Positions 1-9,103 of a stretch of DNA of 60,918 nt are shown piece by piece. The translations under genes and the position numbers were made by a program. Each line of letters opens with the position of its first letter. Positions within the stretch are counted from its first letter, which is position 1. Source of the stretch: Planctomycetota bacterium (GTDB taxonomy: Bacteria > Planctomycetota > Planctomycetia > Pirellulales > Thermoguttaceae); NCBI GenBank assembly GCA_029550925.1, contig JAKPGL010000076.1, positions 1 to 60,918 of the forward strand, given 5' to 3'. Below the pieces are notes generated by a model. That model did not search any database. It was given only the letters and a program-made list of their open reading frames with translations, and was not told where the DNA came from.

Positions 1-1
1 C

Positions 2-2050
2 TGGTTCCAACTCATGCGCCTCATCAAGCGCATCGGCATGAAGATCATCGAGTTTCTGGCCCAGATTGAAGACTTCCAAAAGATGCTCTGGGAGAAGAAG
101 AAGTTCGTCACCGAGACCTTCTACGTGATCACTGTGGGCAAGATCTCCGAAGCCTTTTACCCCGAAATTGCCGAATGCGAAGCCCAGTGGGACGAATGGA
201 AGAAACTTCTCCACATTGAAGAGGAGCAATCCGACCTCTTCACAGCAGGCAGAAGCAAGAAGGAGAAGCGCCTTGCGTATCTCAAGGCCCATCCCACCCT
301 GCCGCTGGACACACGCCACTTTTCGCCGGATTTTGTGGACCGCCTGCTGGCCTCCTTTGAGAACCTAGACGAGATGACCGACGGCCTGCTGATACACTCC
401 GAAAACTGGCAGGCGCTGAATTTGCTGCAGGAAAAGTACCGCGAGCGGGTAAAGTGCATTTACATTGACCCGCCGTATAACACGGGCAGTGACGGGTTCG
501 TTTACAAAGACAGCTATCAGCACTCAAGCTGGTTGGCAATGGTTGACCAAGTTGTAATGCGCGCTCGATCTTTGATGAATTCTGCATCAGTCTTTTTTAC
601 GAGCTGTGACGACAACGAGAATAGCCGATTCAGACAATTGCTCGATAGTCTTTTTGGTATAGATAGTTTTGAGTCGCAGATCATCATTCAATCAAATAAA
701 CGTGGGCAAACATACAAATCGGTTGCGAAAACACACGAGTATCTGCTTGTTTATGACGGTGGTGAACTGACTGAACTTAATGGCCTACCGAGAGACATTG
801 AAGAGGGTGAAAAAGATGAATATGGTTACTTTGAACTTTGGGAGTTGCGCAACAGAAATCCAAAGTTTGGCCGATTCAATCGACCGAATCTGTATTTTCC
901 TATCTACGTCTCCCCAAAACAGTATGATGAGCTTGGTTATTCATGTGTCTCTGTAATACCAACAAGAGATTTCAAAACCGCCGTGTTCCCGAAGAATAGC
1001 GAAGGTGATGACTCTTGCTGGCGCTGGTCAGTGAAGAAAGTTGAGGCAGCAAGCCAATCTGGTGACCGAATACTCATCGCAAAACAAACACGATCCGGCG
1101 AATGGAGGATTTTCGAAAAGGCGAGAAAATCAATCAAAGCACCAAAGTCGATTTGGCTTGATAACGGCATGATCAACGAGAAAGGGACTGTAGAAGTCGG
1201 AAGTTTGGGTCTGAAAGACTTTGGCTTTCCCAAGCCCCTAGAATTGCTTATAACCGTTGCTCAAATTGGAACCTCGGAGACAGATACTATCCTTGACTTC
1301 TTCGCCGGCTCCGGCACCACCGGCCACGCGGTGATCAATCTCAATCGCGAGGACGGCGGGCAGCGCAAGTTTATTCTGGTGGAGATGGCGCACTATTTCG
1401 ATACGGTGCTCCTGCCGCGGATCAAGAAGGTTACCTTCGCGCCGGAGTGGAAGGACGGCAAGCCGAAGCGCATGGCCACCACCGAGGAAGCCGCACGCTC
1501 CCCACGCATCGTCAAGGTTATCCGCCTGGAATCCTACGAGGACGCCCTCAATAACCTTAGTTTTGATGACGCCCGCGGCCAGCAGGCGCTGGAGTTCTTC
1601 GGAGAGCAGTACCTGCTATCCTACATGCTCCGCTGGGAGACGCGCAAAAGCGAAACCCTGCTCAACGTGGAGAAGTTGCAATCGCCGTTTTCTTACAAAC
1701 TCTATATCCACCGGGACGGCCAGACGCACGAACGCCTGGTGGACCTGCCCGAAACGTTCAACTACCTGCTGGGACTGGACGTCCAAACGCGGCGGGTCTA
1801 TGACAACAATGGGCGGCGCTATTTGGTCTATCGGGGCGCGCTGCGCAACGGGCGCACCGTCGTTGTGCTCTGGCGCGAAACGACGGGTTGGAAACTGGAA
1901 GATTACCAGCACGAGGCCGACTTTGTGGCCCAACAGAAACTGGCCGAGGGAGCGGACGAAATCTACGTCAACGGCGACTGCCGCATCCCCGGTGCACGGT
2001 CCCTGGACCCGATCTTCAAGGAACGCATGTTTGCCCCCGTGGAGGTCTGA
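2..2050 (+). CDS. mod: Type III restriction-modification methyltransferase (Mod), 5'-truncated by window edge
   Basis: DNA N6-adenine methyltransferase subunit, which with Res forms a Type III restriction-modification enzyme and carries sequence recognition. Numbering from the first ATG in the window (position 14), the catalytic motif DPPYNTG is at residues 152-158 and the AdoMet-binding motif [10 protein letters not shown] at about 428-437. This catalytic-first order is that of beta-class methyltransferases. The frame is open to the window edge (codons for WFQL precede the ATG), so the true start lies outside. The segment between the two motifs (about 500-1290) is clearly more AT-rich than the GC-rich DNA on either side; this is where the target-recognition domain of Type III Mod proteins sits. 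The stop lies 2 bases before the MntA start, so the genes are co-transcribed. Family assignment is firm; specificity cannot be read. Confidence 0.93.
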   Translation, partial: WFQLMRLIKRIGMKIIEFLAQIEDFQKMLWEKKKFVTETFYVITVGKISEAFYPEIAECEAQWDEWKKLLHIEEEQSDLFTAGRSKKEKRLAYLKAHPTLPLDTRHFSPDFVDRLLASFENLDEMTDGLLIHSENWQALNLLQEKYRERVKCIYIDPPYNTGSDGFVYKDSYQHSSWLAMVDQVVMRARSLMNSASVFFTSCDDNENSRFRQLLDSLFGIDSFESQIIIQSNKRGQTYKSVAKTHEYLLVYDGGELTELNGLPRDIEEGEKDEYGYFELWELRNRNPKFGRFNRPNLYFPIYVSPKQYDELGYSCVSVIPTRDFKTAVFPKNSEGDDSCWRWSVKKVEAASQSGDRILIAKQTRSGEWRIFEKARKSIKAPKSIWLDNGMINEKGTVEVGSLGLKDFGFPKPLELLITVAQIGTSETDTILDFFAGSGTTGHAVINLNREDGGQRKFILVEMAHYFDTVLLPRIKKVTFAPEWKDGKPKRMATTEEAARSPRIVKVIRLESYEDALNNLSFDDARGQQALEFFGEQYLLSYMLRWETRKSETLLNVEKLQSPFSYKLYIHRDGQTHERLVDLPETFNYLLGLDVQTRRVYDNNGRRYLVYRGALRNGRTVVVLWRETTGWKLEDYQHEADFVAQQKLAEGADEIYVNGDCRIPGARSLDPIFKERMFAPVEV

Positions 2051-2052
2051 GC

Positions 2053-2358
2053 ATGGGCGAGAAGATACGCCTTCCGAAGGAGAAGCTAGCAGAATTCTGC
2101 CGGCGGTATCATATCCGACGGCTGGCCCTGTTTGGATCCGCCCTGCACGGGCAGTTGGGTCCAGAAAGCGATCTTGACCTCCTGGTGGAGTTCGAGCCGG
2201 GACACGTTCCGGGACTTTTGGGCATTGCCCGCATGGAACGGGAACTATCGGCGCTTCTGGGCGGGCGCAAGGTGGACCTGCGCACGCCGGAGGACTTGAG
2301 CCGCTACTTTCGCCAAGAAGTTCTCCAGGAAGCCGAGGTGCAATATGCGGAAGGATGA
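2053..2358 (+). CDS. mntA: MntA-like minimal nucleotidyltransferase antitoxin
   Basis: Small (101 aa) MNT-family nucleotidyltransferase. It shows the GSx10DxD active-site signature exactly: G28-S29, ten residues, then D40-x-D42, followed by a downstream VDL segment near residue 76 that could give the third acidic residue. In the characterised MntA/HepT pairs the nucleotidyltransferase neutralises the HEPN toxin by AMPylating a tyrosine; that role is inferred here from the intact motif and the adjoining hepT. I chose the ATG two bases after the mod stop because the same frame has no better-placed start; longer readings would overlap mod extensively. Its 3' end overlaps hepT by 14 bases, which implies translational coupling. 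Confidence 0.9.
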   Translation: MGEKIRLPKEKLAEFCRRYHIRRLALFGSALHGQLGPESDLDLLVEFEPGHVPGLLGIARMERELSALLGGRKVDLRTPEDLSRYFRQEVLQEAEVQYAEG

Positions 2359-2683
2359 CAGGATCCGTCTGCAACACATGCTCGATGCGGCCCGCGAAGC
2401 CTGCGAGTTTGCCCGCGGCGCTTGCCGCGAGGACCTGGATCAGGACCGCAAACTGACGCTGGCCCTGGTCAAGGCGATCGAGATTGTCGGCGAGGCTGCC
2501 TATCAGATTTCCGACCAGACGCGCCGCCTGCTGCCGGAACTCCCCTGGGACGATATAGTCGGCATGCGCCACCGACTGGTCCATGCGTACTTTGACATCA
2601 ACCTGGAGATTCTCTGGAACACCGTGCAGAAGGATTTGCCGCCGCTAGTGGCCCTTTTGGAACAAGTCCTGAAGGAACAATAA
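2345..2683 (+). CDS. hepT: HepT-like HEPN-domain toxin (DUF86)
   Basis: 112-residue all-alpha HEPN (DUF86) protein. It carries the Rx4HxY ribonuclease signature: R75, H80 and Y82 in RHRLVHAYF. In HepT the Arg/His pair is the RNase centre and the Tyr is the residue AMPylated by MntA. All three key residues are present, so the toxin looks intact. It overlaps mntA by 14 bases and ends 4 bases before the start of res, so the pair is embedded inside the restriction-modification operon and is not next to it. Function is inferred from motif and partner. Confidence 0.9.
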   Translation: MRKDDRIRLQHMLDAAREACEFARGACREDLDQDRKLTLALVKAIEIVGEAAYQISDQTRRLLPELPWDDIVGMRHRLVHAYFDINLEILWNTVQKDLPPLVALLEQVLKEQ

Positions 2684-2687
2684 AACC

Positions 2688-5600
2688 ATGCAGAAGGGCA
2701 TCCTGCAACTGGAAAACCGCCTCATCCTGGTGGCCTGGCTGAACCATCTGCTAGGCTATCCCAGCAACCAGGAGATGCTGGGAAATATTGAAAAACACGT
2801 TGCCGAAGGCTTCGCCGCGGACGGCCACAGCCACCTCTACCACCACCTGATCGCCCAGGGCGATAAGGTAAAAATCCCTGCCGCCGACCTGGAACGCTAC
2901 GACGCAAACATCCGCCAACACTTGGAGCAAATCAACCGCGGCCGCACCGAAAAAATCACCCTCCGATACTTCCAACACTTGGCCGCCCTGTGTACGGAAA
3001 TCGTTCTGGACCGCCTTTTCCACAAGAAGGCGGAGTTGCTCCAAGAGCTCAATCAGTTCGTAGCCCAACGGAACGCCCAGCGCCTGCCGGGAGAACCAAA
3101 GGAAAACCCCTTCTGCGAAGAGGACCTGACGAAACTTGCCTACTGGATGGCCACCGGCAGCGGCAAAACGCTCATCCTCCACCTGAACTATTACCAGTTT
3201 CGCCACTATAACCGTGAACCACTCGATAACATTCTGCTCATCACCCCCAACGAAGGCCTCAGTGAACAACATCTGGCGGAACTAGCCGCTTCGGGCATCC
3301 CGGCGGTGCGATTCGACCTGAACACCGGCGGCCTATACCGAGGCGACCGAGACGTGGTGCAAGTCATCGAGATCACCAAACTGGTGGGCGAAAAGCGGGG
3401 TAGCGGGGTGAGCGTACCGGTAGAAGCCTTCGAGGGCCAAAACCTTATCTTCGTTGATGAAGGCCACAAAGGCTCCGGCGGCGAAGCCTGGCGCAAATAC
3501 CGCGACGCCCTGGGCGAACCGGCTTTACGTTCGAGTATAGCGCCACCTTCGGACAAGCCCTCTCCGCCGCACGGAACGATCCCCTAACGGCCGAATATGG
3601 CAAAGCGATTGTCTTCGACTACTCCTACCGGTACTTCTACAGAGATGGCTTCGGCAAAGACTTCCGCATCCTCAACCTGAAAGAAGAAACAACCTCGGAA
3701 AAAACCGATCTTTTGCTTCTGGGCAACCTGCTTTCGTTCTACCAACAACTGCGGCTCTATGAAGAGCAGTTCGATGCCCTTCGCAGCTACAACCTGGAAA
3801 AGCCGTTGTGGGTCTTTGTCGGAAGCACCGTCAACGCCGTCTATACGGAGAACAAAAAGCCGCGCAGCGACGTCCTGACCGTCATCCGCTTTCTCCACCG
3901 CTTCCTGAACGAACGTGCCTGGGCGGTCGAGACACTGGAAGCGGTTCTAAAGGGCAAAACAGGGCTGGTCTCACCGGATGGCAGGGACGTGTTTGCAGAA
4001 CAATTCCCTTTCCTACGCGAACAGGCCGTTTCTGCCAACGACCTCTACGAGGACATGTTGAGGCGTATTTTCCATGCTCCGGGAAGCGGGGGGCTGCATC
4101 TATGCGAAATCAAAAACAGCCCCGACGAACTGGGGCTAAAAGCCGCTGGCGTGGGCCAATACTTCGGAGTGGTTTACATCGGCGACGTACCGGAATTCAA
4201 AAAACTGATCGAAGCTAGCGCCCCAGAGCTCACTCTGGAACAGGACGCGATTGCCCGTTCGCTCTTCGAGCGGATCAATCGCCCGGATTCTGGCCTCCAC
4301 GTGCTGATCGGCGCTCGGAAATTTATGGAGGGCTGGAATTCCTGGCGGGTCTCCAGCATGGGACTGCTAAACATCGGACGCCAAGAAGGCTCGCAAATCA
4401 TTCAACTGTTCGGCCGAGGAGTCCGACTGAAGGGCAAAGACCTAAGCCTCAAACGAAGCACACCGAAGGACGATCCTCCTCGCCCCCAACACCTGCCCCT
4501 GCTGGAGACGCTTAACATCTTCGCAGTACGAGCTGACTACATGGCCCAATTCCGCAACTACCTAGAGCACGAAGGCATAGAAACCGATACCCTGGAACTG
4601 TCGCTACCCGTTCAAATCAACAGGGAATTCCTTTCCCGAGGTTTGCTGACGCCTCGCCTACCAGCAGAGGCAGATTTTATCCGCCAGACAACCCTGCTCT
4701 TGGAACCCGACCTATTCGACCGCCGCCCCTCTTTATCCGCCATCAAGCTCGATCTATCCCTTCGGCTTCAGGTCCTGAAAAGCGTCAAACCAGAACCAGA
4801 AACAAAACCAGAATTCCAACAAGCGGAACTGTCCGGCGGCCGGGAACAACATATTCCAAAATCGATCCTACCGTGGATCTGCTGGGAAGAGGCCTACTTT
4901 GAACTCCTCAACTTCAAACAACGCAAAGGTTGGACCAATCTGATTATCCGACCGGAAACGCCGCAACAGATCATCGAGCGACTCAGCGATTCAAACCATT
5001 GCTGGGTAGTAGTAGATATCGACTTGCAGAAACCTCTTTGCTCGTGGGCCGACCGCAACCAAATCCAAGAGATCCGCAAACGAATCCAAGAGATCATTCT
5101 GGCGGTGCTTTGCCGCTACACAGAAAAATTCTACCACACCTACCGAGAGGAGTGGGAAGAAGAGAACTTGGTGTACCAACCACTCGACGAAAACGACCCC
5201 AACCTCACCTTCCACCCCAGCGCACGGCCTGAAACCAAAAGGGCCTATGTACTCAAACTCTCCCGATCCGAAACCCAATTGGTCAACGCCGTCCTAAAAC
5301 TGCTGGAAAACCGAAAAGCACTCTACGAGGAAGAAAACCACAACCTCCCACGACTCCAGTTTGCACGCCATTTGTATCAACCGCTGTTGATCGAAACACA
5401 AAACCAGCGGCGCCTAAATCAAAGTCTCCAGGTCGTTCCTCCGGCCCTGGTGGAAAGCGAACAACGATTTGTAGCCGATCTCCGGGAATATTGGGAAGCA
5501 GAAAAAAACGGAACCTTGGCGGGAAAAGAGATTTTCCTCCTTCGCAATCTGAGCCGGGGCAAAGGAATCAGCTTTTTTGCCCAAAGAAACTTCTATCCCG

Positions 5601-5947
5601 ATTTCATTCTCTGGATCATCGACAAACAAACACAACGCATTGTCTTCATCGAACCCCACGGCATGTTGCACGCCAAAGCCTATATTTACGATGAAAAAGC
5701 TCGGCTCCATGAACGATTACCCGCGCTGGCAAAAAAAATCGGAGACCGCAGTAACCGCACCGACGTCCTTCTGGATTCTTTCATCATCTCGGCTACACCC
5801 TACGACGAACTCAAACCCTATTACGGGGATGGAAACTGGTCGCGAAAAGATTTTGCGGAAAAACATATCTTGTTCCAAGAAAAAACAAACGATTATCACT
5901 ACCTGGAATATCTCTTCCGATGCGCCACGAAGGGGAAAACAGGATAA
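2688..5947 (+). pseudogene. res: Type III restriction endonuclease (Res) helicase-nuclease, interrupted by a one-base frameshift
   Basis: ATP-dependent translocase/endonuclease subunit of the Type III system. The first frame (2688-3587) contains the Walker A motif ATGSGKT and the DEGH box of helicase motif II, then stops early. From about 3521 the reading continues without stops in the next frame to 5947. That part opens with GFTFEYSATFGQA and carries helicase motif VI (QLFGRGVRL) and a C-terminal PD-(D/E)xK-like segment (PDFILW...FIEPHG). The expected reading through position 3517-3522 is restored by adding one base, so this is a single-base deletion or a sequencing error. Restored length is about 1086 residues, normal for Res. 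In the nuclease motif the usual lysine position reads His. The start ATG follows an AAGGA-type site inside the end of hepT. If the frameshift is real, cleavage is probably lost while methylation and HEPN/MNT remain. Confidence 0.85.
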
Positions 5948-6774
5948 CTTACGGCTTTGAAACCACTTTCCGCCCTGGGAAAACTTCCCACCCAATCCAA
6001 AGGGATATTTCTCCCACCATTCTTCCCCCCATCCGGTTAGACCAACCGAGCACTCAGAAGAGCGGCATCCCGCAAGCAGCCCCCCTAGTAGCTACTGGTC
6101 TTCCCATCGGAGTCCCGTGAGGGGGGCTGCCCCCCGGTAAAGGGGGCACTCCAGCCCAAAAACGGGTTTGAGTTCTTCTATCACCATCTTGTCCCGAGGT
6201 TTTCTTCCGTCCATCCTGCTTGGCCCCCTCCACGGAATGCTCTTTGATTTCCTACCGGGATGGTCTCGCATTCTTTTGCACTGCTATAGGTTGGGCCTTT
6301 TCCGTGAAATGCTTTTCGGTTTCCTACGGTTTCCAGCCCCGTAGGAAAACCGAATCCCTTGATGCGACAAGGAGTTAGGCAGTACTTTCCAAGTTTCCCT
6401 GCAAAACAAAGGGGACACCTGCAGAACTTTAATGGGTAGATTGGCGGAGGGGACCCCTGCTGGGAAAGCCAAGAGAAGATGGAACCCAAGGCCTTTCCTG
6501 AAGACCTGCTCCGGGGGGCCAATGGGCCAGGCCCATCCTTTGCCCACAGATAGGCTTGGCCTTGGACCCGATCAGCCTCTTGTCCGGAGGGATCGGGCCA
6601 ATCGTACTCCGGCATGATCCCGGACGGCCTGCTAAGGGCCAATCGAGGACCCATCTCTGTTTGCTCCTCACGGGCTAGGATTGGAGAGGTTGGCCTTGCT
6701 CATGGAGGAGGTTTATCAGGCTTTACCATAAGCGGGGTTCTGTTGGAGGTCCATGCGAGAGGTTGGTCTTTTGC
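5948..6774. other. Region without a convincing gene downstream of the defence operon
   Basis: No open frame here looks protein-like: no domain motif, and no plausible Shine-Dalgarno with a credible N-terminus. The segment contains imperfect internal repetition, for example two copies of a GGAATGCTCTTTGATTTCCTA-like block near 6235-6265 and 6303-6335, and two copies of GAGAGGTTGGCCTTGCTCATGG-like sequence near 6685 and 6760. It looks like decayed accessory DNA. No terminator with a poly-T tract was seen after the res stop. Confidence 0.4.
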
Positions 6775-7128
6775 TCATGGCTTGGGTGGCTCAGGCCTTT
6801 GGGATTGGCTCATAAGCCAGGCCAAGAGGGCCTGCCTTTGGGCTTCGGTCAAGTTTTGGAGAATGCTGGCAACCTCCATGGGGAGAGGTTCGTTCTTTTG
6901 GATTTCCGAGGCAAGAGGTTCGGTCTGTTGGCCTTCCGGGGGGAGAGGTTGGGCCTCCTGGCCTTCCAAGGGCAGAGGTCCAGCCTCTTGAGCCGCCGAG
7001 GCCGCCGGATTGGCAAAGGCAGATGTATCCCTTAGATCGGCTATGGGAGGAAGGCTACCCCCTGGATCGGCTGTAGCAGGAATGCCGCCAGCTCTTGCCG
7101 CGGAGGCCTCCCCGTTTTCAGGGAGCAA
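6775..7128 (-). CDS. Uncertain repeat-containing reading frame (possible gene remnant)
   Basis: A reverse-strand frame whose product has four consecutive 10-residue repeats (consensus xEPLPxEGQx, from a 30-bp DNA repeat at about 6880-6990), then a plausible helical tail (LTEAQRQALLAWLM). The only start in frame is a TTG at 7128. The frame actually stays open upstream to about 7398, through the antisense of the tRNA fragment and into the end of the neighbouring inverted-repeat element, with no ATG or GTG. The 30-bp repeat makes the opposite strand look periodic too, so strand assignment is weak. It may be the tail of a decayed gene, conceivably an integrase whose end overlapped the tRNA attachment site. 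Not recognised. Confidence 0.22.
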   Translation of the reverse strand: MLPENGEASAARAGGIPATADPGGSLPPIADLRDTSAFANPAASAAQEAGPLPLEGQEAQPLPPEGQQTEPLASEIQKNEPLPMEVASILQNLTEAQRQALLAWLMSQSQRPEPPKP

Positions 7129-7219
7129 GGGAGTCCTACTTGCGTCAACCTTGACGGATTTCTTGACGCCGCCCCTTTCGGTTTTGACGCAAATCCTTAT
7201 ACTGCTGGAGGTTACATCA

Positions 7220-7244
7220 GCGGGTTCGAGTCCCGCCTCGGCCA
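7220..7244 (+). other. tRNA 3'-end fragment (T-arm plus acceptor 3' strand)
   Basis: The segment has a perfect 5-bp T-stem (GCGGG 7220-7224 with CCCGC 7232-7236), a canonical TTCGAGT T-loop (7225-7231), a seven-base acceptor-like strand CTCGGCC and a discriminator A at 7244. I looked upstream for the matching GGCCGAG acceptor 5' strand, D-arm and anticodon arm in the preceding 100-200 bases and found none, so this is not a whole tRNA. Such 3' fragments are typical attachment-site leftovers of elements that integrate into tRNA genes. Here it lies 1.3 kb from the defence cluster. The att interpretation is an inference. Confidence 0.6.
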
Positions 7245-7373
7245 GTAAACTTTGGAACCCCTCCGTCGAATGGAGAAGAATATCGTCTCTCCCATTGGAG
7301 GGAATGACAAAAACCGCCGACAGAAGGGGATAAGAAAAGCGTCTCCCTCGAAAGGCTGTCGTATTAGTAACAT

Positions 7374-7495
7374 CTGAAGTTTTGCAAAATGGGCTTGTTC
7401 AGGGGGGGCCACTAAACAACCCCTAAAAAATCTCGAGATTTTTGAGGGTCGGTAGGAACAAAATCGGACGAAATCTCCGATTTGCAAAACTTCAG
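7374..7495. repeat. Family A inverted-repeat element, copy 1
   Basis: A 122-bp element bounded by inverted repeats CTGAAGTTTTGCAAA and TTTGCAAAACTTCAG, with a palindromic centre (CCCTAAAAAATCTCGAGATT). The hexamer TAACAT directly precedes and follows it, consistent with a target duplication. The right-hand TAACAT is also the outer end of the adjoining family B element, so this copy may have inserted into that element's terminus. No coding capacity; MITE-like. Related copies are at 54653 and 54946. Confidence 0.75.
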
Positions 7496-7689
7496 TAACA
7501 TTTTAGCCGAGTGCAGTATCTTGTCACTGCCGCGCAATCGCCCCATCTAGGCTTCTTGCAGCCGCTACTTGGGAGGAATAACAACGGAGTCGCCTCACAG
7601 GACCCTGGATTCCCGCTAGAGCGGCAGTGACAATACAGGGCAAATTTCGCCCTAAAATAAGCCACCTTTGCATTCGGCTGAAATGTTAC
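7495..7689. repeat. Family B inverted-repeat element, copy 1
   Basis: A 195-bp non-coding element with ends GTAACATTTTAGCCGAGTGC and GCATTCGGCTGAAATGTTAC. Most of its length matches, in inverted orientation, the element at 26811-27019, including the internal palindromic GATTCCCGCTAGAGCGG type REP segment. A third, diverged copy lies at 57904-58065. Confidence 0.75.
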
Positions 7690-7807
7690 AACTATTATTC
7701 TGTTCCTTTGCAATTTTTTCGGAGCATGTTGACCCCAAAGGGGAGGGGATTTACTATAGGAAGAAGAGGCCGATTGGGTTTTGGGGTTCTGGCGAAAGGA
7801 GCAATAG

Positions 7808-8812
7808 ATGAACATTCATGCCCTTTTCAGATTCCATCCGGCGATTGGGACGCTTGCGCAAAGAGGCGGAAACCACCGCTGCTGGCAATGGGCTTTCCGG
7901 CGGGTGGTTTCCAGCATGATTGTTCTGCTCGCCAGCGGCGTCTTTCTCTACGCCGAACAGGCCAAAGAAACTCCCAAAATCCCCCCCCCTAAAGACATCG
8001 ACTTGGATACGCGAGACGGCGTGCTTCTGAAAGCCACCTACTATGCCAGCACCCTAGGGAAAGAGGCCGCCGTGGTCTTAATGCTCCATGACTCTGATGG
8101 AAACCGCAACGAACTTGCCCCGCTTGCCTTGGTCCTTCAGAGTGCAGGTTATGCCGTGTTGACCCTCGATCTGCGAGGCCACGGAGAAAGCGTCTCCCTG
8201 AAAGGCTCGAATCGCCAGTTAAGCGCCAGTCAATTGACCAATCGGGATTTCCAAGCCATGGTGACCGAAGACGTCGAACGGGCCAAACGGTTTCTCCTGG
8301 AACGAAATAATCAGGGAGAACTCAATATCGAAAAACTCTGCGTCCTCGGCGTCGGCATGGGCGCAGTCGTTGCGATGGAATGGGCCTTCGTGGATTGGAG
8401 TTGGCCTCAACTGCTCACCCACAAACAAGGCCGCGACGTCAAAGCCCTTATTCTTATCTCGCCGGAGTTTACGTTCCGGAATTTATCGACGGCTAATTTT
8501 TTCAAACATCCCGAGGCCTCGCGTCGAATTTCTGGCCTGATCATTGTGGGAGACGGAAAGCCCAAATCCCTTCAAGACGCCAAACGGATCCACGGCATGT
8601 TTGAGCGATCTCGTCCCAAAACGGTAGAAAGGCCCGAACAACGCGACTTGTTCTTCATCCCACTGAAAACGAACCTCCAGGGGGGGAGACTGGTGGACGA
8701 AAAAAACCTCCGCGCCTTTAAGATCGACCAGATCGTGCTCAATTTCCTCAAAATTCGGCTGGCCGAACAATCCTATCCCTGGACAGACCGTCGCAGCCCC
8801 TTGGAAAAGTAA
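7808..8812 (+). CDS. Secreted or membrane-anchored alpha/beta-hydrolase-like protein lacking the catalytic serine
   Basis: 334 residues, with an N-terminal hydrophobic segment at about residues 33-49 and then an alpha/beta-hydrolase fold. The oxyanion-region strand VVLMLHDSDGNRNE and the LDLRGHGES motif are clear. The nucleophile elbow that should read GxSxG is GVGMG, with Gly183 where the serine belongs, so the protein is unlikely to be a classical serine hydrolase. The start has a good AAAGGAGC ribosome site 6 bases upstream. Neighbours give no pathway. It could be a non-catalytic binding or scaffold member of the fold; that is inference. Confidence 0.72.
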   Translation: MNIHALFRFHPAIGTLAQRGGNHRCWQWAFRRVVSSMIVLLASGVFLYAEQAKETPKIPPPKDIDLDTRDGVLLKATYYASTLGKEAAVVLMLHDSDGNRNELAPLALVLQSAGYAVLTLDLRGHGESVSLKGSNRQLSASQLTNRDFQAMVTEDVERAKRFLLERNNQGELNIEKLCVLGVGMGAVVAMEWAFVDWSWPQLLTHKQGRDVKALILISPEFTFRNLSTANFFKHPEASRRISGLIIVGDGKPKSLQDAKRIHGMFERSRPKTVERPEQRDLFFIPLKTNLQGGRLVDEKNLRAFKIDQIVLNFLKIRLAEQSYPWTDRRSPLEK

Positions 8813-9103
8813 TCCCACAAATAAAGACATTAGGGGGCTTCTTGAAGTCCTTTACAGGTCTCTATTTTGCCCAGATTCCCCAGTTGATATTTCTCTCTTG
8901 ACCCTTAAATTTTATCTCTTTTCTGCCGATACTCTTTGAAGCGGAGGCGATCCGAAAGAGCCCCTCTGCGCGGCAGCTTTTTCGCGAACTACTCGATAGG
9001 AACAGCAACTCCACACCCTTTTTCGAGGAAAAAGGGGAGGAGCGGCCTGGCTGTTCGAGCTATTCCTCCGTCCGAGCGGCCGACAAGGAAGGAGAACAAG
9101 ACC

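Noticed and set aside
3521-3730. Programmed ribosomal frameshift in res
   Set aside because: No slippery heptamer or obvious stimulatory pseudoknot at the junction; a simple one-base loss or sequencing error is more economical.
6181-6654. 157-codon reverse-strand ORF in the gene-free gap
   Set aside because: Composition and sequence resemble translated non-coding DNA; no domain, signal or start context.
7161-7244. Complete tRNA gene ending at 7244
   Set aside because: Only the T-arm and acceptor 3' strand fold; no matching acceptor 5' strand, D-arm or anticodon loop was found in the preceding 100-200 bases.
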